This document shows, piece by piece, positions 22,240 to 27,664 of a DNA stretch of 39,159 bases. Made by a program: the position numbers and the translations under genes. The DNA is from a virus. Each line of letters starts with the position of its first letter. Within the stretch, counting starts at the first letter, position 1. The stretch spans positions 1 through 39,159 of IMG/VR virus record IMGVR_UViG_3300042484_001867. One strand, 5' to 3'. The notes beneath the pieces were generated by a model. It was given only the letters and a program-made list of their open reading frames with translations. It did no database searches and was not told the DNA's origin.

Positions 22240-22359
22240 TTACTTCCCCCAGATCCAATCTGCAACGGTATCAACGGCTATCGAGAACATCCCCAGCCAG
22301 GTACCCCAGAACAGGCCGTTGATCGCGTAGTCGAGATAAAGGGCTTGTGTTGGTGTCAT
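22240..22359 (-). CDS. 39-residue membrane protein
   Basis: GGAGG lies eight bases before ATG 22359, inside the end of the upstream gene. The product MTPTQALYLDYAINGLFWGT continues into WLGMFSIAVDTVADWIWGK: an aromatic, hydrophobic helix pair or single long helix. The stop codon is part of a dispersed repeat. It is a credible small gene because of the perfect ribosome site. Confidence 0.55.
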   Translation of the reverse strand: MTPTQALYLDYAINGLFWGTWLGMFSIAVDTVADWIWGK

Positions 22360-22361
22360 GG

Positions 22362-22577
22362 TTAGGCCTCCCGAACGATAAACGTGAACGTGAGACAATC
22401 AGCCCCCTGGGACCAAAGGAACTCGGGCTCCTCAGAACAGTCAAGGCAAGCGCCCAGCCCTTTGCGAGAGAGAAACCGTTCGATCTCCTCTTGCTCCTTA
22501 TCAAACAATCCGCTTGCGTCTCCGTTGATCAAGTAACTCGCCCAGTACATCGGGAGCTTGTATTCCTCAGTTTTCAT
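22362..22577 (-). CDS. Small conserved accessory protein, YWASxLINGD type (71 aa)
   Basis: AAGGGGAC precedes ATG 22577. The segment LPMYWASYLINGDASGL and the later Cys-x-x-Cys region (GACLDCSEEPEFLW) followed by CLTFTFIV match a small protein type seen in many plasmids and phages, often near homologues of the gene at 21645. Function unknown. Confidence 0.6.
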   Translation of the reverse strand: MKTEEYKLPMYWASYLINGDASGLFDKEQEEIERFLSRKGLGACLDCSEEPEFLWSQGADCLTFTFIVREA

Positions 22578-22669
22578 AGTGTCCCCTTGTTAGTTAGTCG
22601 TTTTGCTAGTCGGTACCCTCACAACGTGAAGGCCCTATCGCGTACCCCCTTGGAGGTACGCTGTAGGTG

Positions 22670-22999
22670 CTAGCTGTTTAGCTCGTTGATAGCCTTGCGT
22701 GCGGCACTGTAAAGCGTCGTCGAGATGCGTTCCCAGTATTCATCAGCTTTCGCCCTGATATGGTTAGCATCGAACGCCGCTCGTGCACGTATATCCGCGC
22801 TTTCCTCTTTAGCCTTGGCGATGATCTCGTCGGCCTTCTTTCGAGCGTTGTCTAGGGTCGAGACGCTTGGTTCAATGTCGGATTGAATCATTGATTCAAC
22901 CTCAGCCGCGACAGATTGAAGCCAGCCAGCCAGGTAGCTGTTAGCCCCTAAGCGGTCGATGGTTTCATGAAGGATTGCGATCTCTTGTTGCTTTGTCAT
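22670..22999 (-). CDS. Coiled-coil early protein (109 aa)
   Basis: I start at ATG 22999 (MTKQQEIAIL), with GGAG ten bases upstream; the longer frame to 23041 overlaps the previous gene. The central helix (NARKKADEIIAKAKEESADI) is a classic Lys/Glu/Ala coiled coil. No membrane segment. It may oligomerise; function unknown. Confidence 0.6.
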   Translation of the reverse strand: MTKQQEIAILHETIDRLGANSYLAGWLQSVAAEVESMIQSDIEPSVSTLDNARKKADEIIAKAKEESADIRARAAFDANHIRAKADEYWERISTTLYSAARKAINELNS

Positions 23000-23016
23000 G
23001 GTGGTAGTCTCCGTTG

Positions 23017-23202
23017 CTAGTCGATAATCGTTGCGATCCACTCGGTGCCCTGGAATATATCCACACCTGCCGCCGTCTCCCCGAGTCGCCGATAGTAGGC
23101 GCGCATCTCTCGGATTGCGTCCTCAAGGGTTTCAAACTCAGCCGGTTCGCCGTGCCAGGTTTCGATGACGTTGCCGCCGTTGTCTGCCGTGAATGGGGTC
23201 AT
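23017..23202 (-). CDS. First gene of leftward early operon (61 aa)
   Basis: GGAG lies nine bases before ATG 23202. The product MTPFTADNGGNVIETWHGEPAE... has beta strands followed by a helix (LEDAIREMRAYYRRLG) and a final strand (EWIATIID). Immediate-early position next to the control region suggests it is expressed first on infection. No family recognised. Confidence 0.6.
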   Translation of the reverse strand: MTPFTADNGGNVIETWHGEPAEFETLEDAIREMRAYYRRLGETAAGVDIFQGTEWIATIID

Positions 23203-23347
23203 GTTGTCTCCGTTGTCGGTGCTAGTCAGTGATAGTCAACATTCATTGCCTATGATTCGCAGTATTCGGTCAAAGATGCATGATAGTCAACCGGCTTTTA
23301 CGTCAATATCGGTTTACGTTGCGCGAGTTATGACGTAAGCTAGAGTG
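23203..23347. promoter_or_regulatory. Divergent control region with operator-like repeats
   Basis: It lies between the leftward early operon and the rightward HTH gene. It contains two direct copies of TGATAGTCAAC (23230-23240, 23281-23291); three TTACGT-type units, two direct (TTACGTCA 23298-23305, TTACGTTG 23314-23321) and one inverted (TGACGTAA 23331-23338), spaced about 16 bp; and an 18-bp sequence (23261-23278) repeated at 25698. A leftward promoter TTGACT-18 bp-AATACT is formed by the second TGATAGTCAA copy and the 18-mer. Confidence 0.6.
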
Positions 23348-23575
23348 ATGACAGTGAAAACCGTTATAAAAAAAATTTTACAAACAACGGGCTGGAGTCA
23401 GTACAGACTAGCCAAGGAAGCCGGGATCTCACGTCAGATGGTGAGCAAGTGGTGCTCGAAAGGTGGTGAGTCAATTCGCCTTGACCAACTGACAGCGATC
23501 AAGCGCGCGAGCGGAATCACGTGGAAGGCACTCGGTGAGTTGATCGAGGAGCAGGTTGACAGCGACAGTGACTAG
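23348..23575 (+). CDS. Cro/CI-type HTH regulator (75 aa)
   Basis: I start at ATG 23348 (an adjacent GTG is three bases upstream). The HTH is WSQYRLAKEAGISRQMVSKW (about 19-38). The protein ends with an acidic tail (EEQVDSDSD) and has no peptidase or dimerisation domain, so it is closer in size to Cro than to CI. It faces the control region with its operator-like repeats and probably sets the lytic/lysogenic balance. Confidence 0.75.
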   Translation: MTVKTVIKKILQTTGWSQYRLAKEAGISRQMVSKWCSKGGESIRLDQLTAIKRASGITWKALGELIEEQVDSDSD

Positions 23576-23591
23576 GCTCCACGCTGATTGA

Positions 23592-24059
23592 ATGACAGAC
23601 AGCATTGAAGGCGTAGTGCTCACGCCGATGAAGAAGAAGGCAGGACGACCCAAGGGCGTAAAGAGGGCAGCGTCAAAGCTCACGCAAGGGGAGCTTGCAA
23701 CGGTCGTCCTAGACTATGCGAGAGGGATGCAACAGGGCGAGATAGCCCGAAAGATGGGTGTGAGTGATTCCGCCGTTTCCCTCATTCTCGATAAATTCAA
23801 GCCAGCGTTCGCTGAGTTGCACAATGTTGAGGAATATCGCAAGGCTAAAGCGGACATCTTGGATAGTGTGCAATTGCAGACTCTCAAATCCATGTCCGAC
23901 CCGGAGAAGCAAGCTAGCGCGAACCTCGGGCACCTTGCGAACGCATTCGATGTACTCAACAAACATGCACGCCTCGAGCGCGGATTGAGCACGCAGAATG
24001 TCGCCACGCAGTCAGTAAGCATCACGCTTACCCCCGGCGAATACAGCGAACCGACCTAG
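23592..24059 (+). CDS. HTH DNA-binding protein, possible small terminase (155 aa)
   Basis: A basic N-terminus (MKKKAGRPKGVKRAASK) leads into an HTH (YARGMQQGEIARKMGVSDSA). A long helical segment (VEEYRKAKADILDSV) follows, then LNKHARLERGLSTQN near the C-terminus. This make-up is seen in phage HTH proteins annotated as regulators or small terminase subunits. It is followed by iteron-like repeats and the large terminase lies 2 kb downstream, which favours the terminase reading; a regulator is the alternative. Confidence 0.6.
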   Translation: MTDSIEGVVLTPMKKKAGRPKGVKRAASKLTQGELATVVLDYARGMQQGEIARKMGVSDSAVSLILDKFKPAFAELHNVEEYRKAKADILDSVQLQTLKSMSDPEKQASANLGHLANAFDVLNKHARLERGLSTQNVATQSVSITLTPGEYSEPT

Positions 24060-24061
24060 GC

Positions 24062-24096
24062 GATAATTACAATTATCAGACAAAAGGGTTTAACCC
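24062..24096. promoter_or_regulatory. Two palindromes after the HTH gene
   Basis: GATAATT-AC-AATTATC (24062-24077) and GGGTT-T-AACCC (24086-24096) lie directly after the stop of the HTH gene. The first is AT-rich with 7-bp arms and resembles a dimeric protein site. Neither is followed by a T-tract, so they are not terminators. Confidence 0.4.
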
Positions 24097-24190
24097 CCTG
24101 GAATCGTTGTGCCCCCTTGCAGGGTATTCACGTTCCCATGCCTATACACCAGGCCGACACCATACCCATGCCCGTGTTCTCCCCCATTGT

Positions 24191-24273
24191 GTAGGTGAGT
24201 AGGTGCGCCGGTGATATGTAGGTGAGCAGGTGGCCAGGCAGGTACCAGGGTGGGGGGGAGTGGGGGCCGGGGG
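24191..24273 (+). repeat. Two 15-bp iterons followed by a G-quadruplex motif
   Basis: GTAGGTGAGTAGGTG (24191-24205) and GTAGGTGAGCAGGTG (24218-24232) differ at one base. They are followed by G3-T-G7-AGT-G5-CC-G5 at 24248-24273, four G-tracts with short loops, a strong quadruplex candidate. Position between HTH and terminase genes suggests a packaging or replication signal. The remainder of 24097-24330 shows no gene. Confidence 0.55.
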
Positions 24274-24330
24274 CTTTGTCACTCATCCTCTCTAGTTAAT
24301 TAAGACCCATCCGTGGTTGCGCTCTATTTT

Positions 24331-24807
24331 CTAAGGGCGCTTCTTCACCCCTCTCACCCACACCCCAGGCTCATGTGGCTCGCCCAGTTCCTCCCTCAGT
24401 CGCTTCACCGCAGTGTTTACCTTCCACCCCACCCATTTCCCTCGGCGCGTTTTGTTAGGAACACCGCGAGCGTTAAACATCTGGGCGATGGCCTTGAAGT
24501 GTATCCCCATGTCATGCAGCGCCTTAGCGACGTATTGCCAGTATCTCTCTTGCGGGTTGTCCACGATGCGCTTGTCGGCATCTGCCATTTTGCCATAGGG
24601 GAGTTGTCCTCCGACGCGATAGCCCTGGGCTCGTCTAGCGTGGAGCTTAGCTTTGATTAAGTCTCTGACTGCCCAGTAGCCATTCTCCCCGTGGGCCTTA
24701 GGGTGGCAGTAGTCGCAGAGTGGAACGGTGCGTGTGCCGCCAAGGGATTGGGGAATGACGTGGTGGTTATGGGTCGCGGGTTTCTTGCACTCAAAGCATC
24801 TCGCCAT
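24331..24807 (-). CDS. HNH endonuclease with recombinase-like DNA-binding half (158 aa)
   Basis: The N-terminus is an HNH/zinc motif: CFEC at 4-7, THNHHVIPQSLGG with His 15/16, then LCDYC and KAHG. The C-terminal half (VAKALHDMGIHFKAIAQMFN, ARGVPN, WVGWKVNTAVKRL) resembles the domain of serine recombinases that reads DNA next to the catalytic part. HNH proteins near phage terminases can be required for packaging cleavage or can be free-standing homing enzymes. It is oriented against the neighbouring coding genes and lies downstream of the structured RNA on the same strand. Confidence 0.75.
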   Translation of the reverse strand: MARCFECKKPATHNHHVIPQSLGGTRTVPLCDYCHPKAHGENGYWAVRDLIKAKLHARRAQGYRVGGQLPYGKMADADKRIVDNPQERYWQYVAKALHDMGIHFKAIAQMFNARGVPNKTRRGKWVGWKVNTAVKRLREELGEPHEPGVWVRGVKKRP

Positions 24808-24885
24808 GAGGAGAGAGTTTACAGTGGGTGAGGGGAATGGCGGTAAGGGAATCGAGTCTTTTTATCGAGCCAGTGTTTTAGCTGA

Positions 24886-25032
24886 TCAGATTACAGGGGG
24901 TATAGGGAATAAATAGTGCGACACCTGTTGTTTGCATCTACGCCACTCTCGGCCAATGGCAATCGCGAATTTGTCTGGATGTCGCTTGCACCACTTCCTG
25001 AATTTGATTCGCTTCCGTCTTGGACTCGTCAT
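24886..25032 (-). CDS. Possible small basic protein (48 aa)
   Basis: From ATG 25032 the frame reads MTSPRRKRIKFRKWCKRHPD, then KFAIAIGREWRRCKQQ and a hydrophobic end. Strongly basic, with paired Trp and Cys, it could bind nucleic acid. It lies between the structured RNA and the HNH gene on the same strand. No clear ribosome site, so coding is uncertain. Confidence 0.3.
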   Translation of the reverse strand: MTSPRRKRIKFRKWCKRHPDKFAIAIGREWRRCKQQVSHYLFPIPPVI

Positions 25033-25075
25033 TGAGGTACCGTTTGATCTGATCAGATTCCAGCGACTCTCTATG

Positions 25076-25140
25076 CCTACTCTCTGCTCTTCTTCTACTT
25101 CTAGCTACTTCTCTACTCTACTCTAGCTAGATCTCTACCA
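25076..25140 (-). repeat. Polypurine tract (minus strand) of TAGAG/AAGTAG units
   Basis: The plus strand is almost pure CT with repeated CTCTA, CTACTTCT and CTAGCTA units; the minus strand is correspondingly AG-rich. It separates the structured RNA/hairpin region from the small basic ORF. No coding potential is visible. Confidence 0.5.
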
Positions 25141-25184
25141 GACGCATCATCTCTTGGGCTCTAGGGGTGTCCATCTAGGAAAGT

Positions 25185-25236
25185 GCATAGTTTGGGATCA
25201 CCGTTCTCAGCGTGGAGAACAGTGAGCAAACTATGC
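25185..25236. other. Long imperfect hairpin
   Basis: GCATAGTTTG (25185-25194) pairs with CAAACTATGC (25227-25236), and inside it TCAC-c-GTTCTC pairs with GAGAAC-a-GTGA around an AGCGTG loop. About 20 bp of stem is formed in total. It lies just past the T-tract of the minus-strand RNA terminator and has no T-tract of its own on either strand. Confidence 0.6.
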
Positions 25237-25238
25237 AG

Positions 25239-25275
25239 AAAAAACGCTCCATCTGAGGTTTCTACGATGTCGAGC
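25239..25275 (-). terminator. Intrinsic terminator of structured RNA
   Basis: On the minus strand GCTC-ga-CATC (25275-25266) pairs with GATG-GAGC (25253-25246), then G and six T (25244-25239). The stem has a two-base bulge and a 12-nt loop, so strength is moderate. Confidence 0.5.
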
Positions 25276-25690
25276 CTTCTTGCGAAGGTAGGTCGGTTAG
25301 AGTCCTTACCCGTTTAGTCTCTGTCTGGTCGCCCTAGTCCTAGCCTCTGGGAGAACTAATGTTTCAAGTCTCTGGCCGCTTCTAAGCCTTTCGCCTTAGG
25401 AGCTGTCTACCCGTTACCGGATAGACTCAGGGGGGTTCACTAACTCAAGTATCCTGCGCTACATCGCCAACACAGGTACTTCGTGGGTCGCCAAAAAAGT
25501 TAAAGCGTTGCCATGAGTGGTTCGTCACCAGTCACCCTGGACCTTACGGTATCCAGGCACTCGCTGTAGTAGTTGGGAGCTAACCTCATTGACTACCCGC
25601 CATGAGGATCAAAGCTAAGGCGATTCTACTTCAGCACTAAAATCCCCGTCCACTAAAAACATCACTTTCTTTGCCGGTACTTTTGCCGGT
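25239..25690 (-). ncRNA. Large structured non-coding RNA (about 450 nt), GOLLD/ROOL-like in character
   Basis: No convincing ORF, but four stable hairpins on the minus strand all close with GNRA tetraloops: GTAA (25536-25557), GTAA on a 9-bp stem (25405-25426), GAAA (25382-25399) and GCAA (25275-25288). On the plus strand the loops would be unremarkable, which fixes the strand. A nested long-range helix joins GGTAG-7 nt-GGTTAG (25597-25580) with CTAACC-3 nt-CTACC (25300-25287), closing a 311-nt domain. A T-tract terminator ends it and an 18-bp promoter-proximal element precedes it. Large ornate RNAs of unknown role (GOLLD, ROOL) are known in phages; class membership is not shown. The 5' end is estimated. 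Confidence 0.65.
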
Positions 25691-25697
25691 GCTTGGT

Positions 25698-25715
25698 AGT
25701 ATTCGGTCAAAGATG
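25698..25715 (-). promoter_or_regulatory. Second copy of 18-bp element; promoter-proximal site for structured RNA
   Basis: AGTATTCGGTCAAAGATG is identical to 23261-23278. On the minus strand it supplies the -10-like AATACT used in both places. The -35 here is weak (TTCGGT at 18 bp), unlike TTGACT at the early operon. On the plus strand its last three bases are the start codon of the gene at 25713. Just downstream on the minus side two TTTGCCGGT copies lie at 25670 and 25682. Confidence 0.5.
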
Positions 25716-26042
25716 AAATACACCGAAGGGCAAGTGTCGATAGAGCAGATGTTTCCGATTCTTTCTGGGGAGTGGGACAGGAAGCAGCCGGAGTTAAAGC
25801 TCTGGGCGGTTTGTTTGTCTCAGGCGATAGCGGGTGCCGTTGGGCTGATACGGTGCAACGACCTCAAATACTGGTACCGGGACGACCGCTATTGGTTATT
25901 CCGCGACAAGAGGAACTGCCCTGGTAGCTGCCAGTGGATCTGCGATGTGCTGGAGATTGACAGGAAGGAGCTACTTACCTTCGTATGGAAGAATAGGCAT
26001 GTGTTGAGGAAGAGTCCTTACCGCCTTCGGAGTCTTAATTGA
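25713..26042 (+). CDS. Conserved protein preceding large terminase (109 aa)
   Basis: I start at ATG 25713 (MKYTEGQVSIEQMF); the in-frame extension to 25671 lies in the regulatory repeats. The protein is Trp-rich, with CPGSCQWICDVLEIDRKELL and WKNRHVLRKSPYRLR, suggesting a helical DNA-binding fold. The stop overlaps the TTG start of the large terminase. Candidate roles are terminase partner or small terminase; the HTH protein at 23592 is the rival for that role. Confidence 0.6.
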   Translation: MKYTEGQVSIEQMFPILSGEWDRKQPELKLWAVCLSQAIAGAVGLIRCNDLKYWYRDDRYWLFRDKRNCPGSCQWICDVLEIDRKELLTFVWKNRHVLRKSPYRLRSLN

Positions 26043-27664
26043 GCGACGAGCAGAAACCTGACCTTGAGATAGACGGCATCAAGTGGACCCGGATACCTGG
26101 TGTGAAGTATGGCCACGACTTCTGCCGCTATCTGGCTGACGCTCAAAAGGTCGGGATGACCAATGAGGCGGCGTTAGCTGAGATGTTCAAGGCTAACCTT
26201 TGGTTCCTAGTCTACTTCGGGATGCGCGTTTCTATCGCCAATAACCCCTGGTGGATTGAGCGGTGTAGAGAGATTCAGAACGGACCACGCTCCCATACCC
26301 TTGACCTCTGGGCGAGAGAACATGGAAAGAGCAGCCTTATTACCACCGCTAAGACCATTCAGGACATTCTGATTAACCCTGAGGAGCGAGTGGGGATCTT
26401 CTCATTCTCCCGTCCTGCGGCCTTGGCCTTCCTCCGGTCCATCAAGTCTATCTTTGAGAACTCAGCTCTCCTGAAGGCTTGCTTCCCCAACATCCTCTAC
26501 GCTGACCCCCGGAGTGAAGCTGAGAAGTGGTCGGAGACTGACGGGCTTATCGTGAAGCGCAAGGGCTTCTATAAAGAGGCGACGGTGGAGGCTTGGGGGT
26601 TGGTTGAGGGTAGCCCGGTCGGTAAGCACTTTAGTCTTCGAGTCTATGACGACATTGAGGTGCCCGACTTGGTGAACAGCCCTGAGATGATGGAAAAGCT
26701 AAAAGACGCTTTCGACATGTCTCAGAACCTCGGAACCATCGACGGTGCCCACCGGGTTATCGGGACGACGTATCACCATGAGGGATTGCTCAATACCCTT
26801 CGGCACAAGAAGACCAACGACGGTCGGCTTATCTATACCTCTCGTGTTCGACCTGCGACGGTAGACGGCACACCTAACGGGGTGAGTGCTTACTTGCCTG
26901 AGGAGCGGTTAGCGGAGCTAAGGGTGAACCGGCAGATGTTTTACTCTCAGCAGCTATTGGACCCAACGCCTCAGGGTACTCAGAAACTAGACCCATCCCT
27001 CTTGGTTGAGTGCTCACCGGCTGACCTGCCTAAGAACCTGTTCAAGTTCATGACGGTTGACCCTGCGGGAGAGCGCAAGAGCGACAAGCGCCAGGGGGAT
27101 AGCTGGGCCTTGATAGTCTGCGGGATTGAGCCGTTTCGAGATGACGTTGGAGCGAGCAGGGTATTCATCCTCGACATGATGGTTGAGCCGATGACTGAGG
27201 CTGAAGCCTTGGACAATGTTGTGCGTATGTATCTCCGTAACGGGATGATTCGGCAGCTTGGCATTGAGAAGGTCGGTATTAGTACCGCTGAAATCCATAT
27301 TGCGAAGCACTTACATGCCCGTGGCAAAGCCATTAGTGTTGAAAATGGAGGGTTGGTAGTTCTTAGACCCGCCGGAAGAAATAAGAAGACGCGCATTGAG
27401 GCCGCATTACAGTGGCCTTTGTTACACGGAAAGCTGCATTTGTGCACGTCAGTTCCATCAGCCTATCGAGAAAGACTCAAGTTGGAGATGCAACGTCATC
27501 CGTTTTTTCATGATGATTCGCTGGATGCGTTGGCCTACCAGTATGATCTCTTCCGTGATTTTCGATTCGGCAAGGTTGTTACCCCAGAGCAGCAGAGCGA
27601 GTGGGATAAAGCATTTGAGGCTCAGTCTCGCAAAGGCAAACCTAACTCCTGGCTATACGTATGA
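26039..27664 (+). CDS. terL: Terminase large subunit (541 aa)
   Basis: A TTG start overlapping the previous TGA, with GGAG six bases upstream. The ATPase domain has a Walker A-like WAREHGKSSL (91-100) and Walker B RVYDDIE with the acid pair about 203-204. The nuclease domain has MTVDPAG (Asp about 341), LGIEKVG and HDDSLDALAYQ (about 491-500). It pumps DNA into the prohead through the portal encoded next and cuts it. The stop overlaps the portal ATG (ATGA). Confidence 0.88.
   Translation: MSDEQKPDLEIDGIKWTRIPGVKYGHDFCRYLADAQKVGMTNEAALAEMFKANLWFLVYFGMRVSIANNPWWIERCREIQNGPRSHTLDLWAREHGKSSLITTAKTIQDILINPEERVGIFSFSRPAALAFLRSIKSIFENSALLKACFPNILYADPRSEAEKWSETDGLIVKRKGFYKEATVEAWGLVEGSPVGKHFSLRVYDDIEVPDLVNSPEMMEKLKDAFDMSQNLGTIDGAHRVIGTTYHHEGLLNTLRHKKTNDGRLIYTSRVRPATVDGTPNGVSAYLPEERLAELRVNRQMFYSQQLLDPTPQGTQKLDPSLLVECSPADLPKNLFKFMTVDPAGERKSDKRQGDSWALIVCGIEPFRDDVGASRVFILDMMVEPMTEAEALDNVVRMYLRNGMIRQLGIEKVGISTAEIHIAKHLHARGKAISVENGGLVVLRPAGRNKKTRIEAALQWPLLHGKLHLCTSVPSAYRERLKLEMQRHPFFHDDSLDALAYQYDLFRDFRFGKVVTPEQQSEWDKAFEAQSRKGKPNSWLYV

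Larger units (their letters stand above)
20656..22242 (-). repeat. Dispersed 22-nt repeat in early operon (at least 4 copies)
   Basis: Minus-strand consensus TAACC-nnAGGATCGG-nnGCGAC. Copies are at 22242-22221, 21648-21626, 20900-20878 and 20678-20656; partial copies are near 21268 and 20988. In the first two the TAA is the stop codon of the gene. The copies sit at or near gene ends. Confidence 0.6.

Noticed and set aside
25250-25500. tRNA or tmRNA
   Set aside because: No cloverleaf with T-arm GTTC and acceptor pairing could be drawn; T-loop-like strings are isolated.
24331-25690. IscB/HEARO (omega RNA) system
   Set aside because: The HNH protein is only 158 aa, has no RuvC motifs, and its RNA neighbour is larger than typical HEARO RNAs.
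25239-25690. Second group I intron
   Set aside because: The minus strand contains AGAGACTAAACGGG, like a group I R element, but no matching P7 3' strand follows and no split gene surrounds it.
24886-25690. Retron
   Set aside because: The hairpins resemble msr/msd arms, but no reverse transcriptase is encoded anywhere in the window.
26980-27447. Long minus-strand frames opposite terL, portal, scaffold and fibre genes
   Set aside because: They lie entirely antisense to well-supported genes, have no ribosome sites and show no recognisable motifs.
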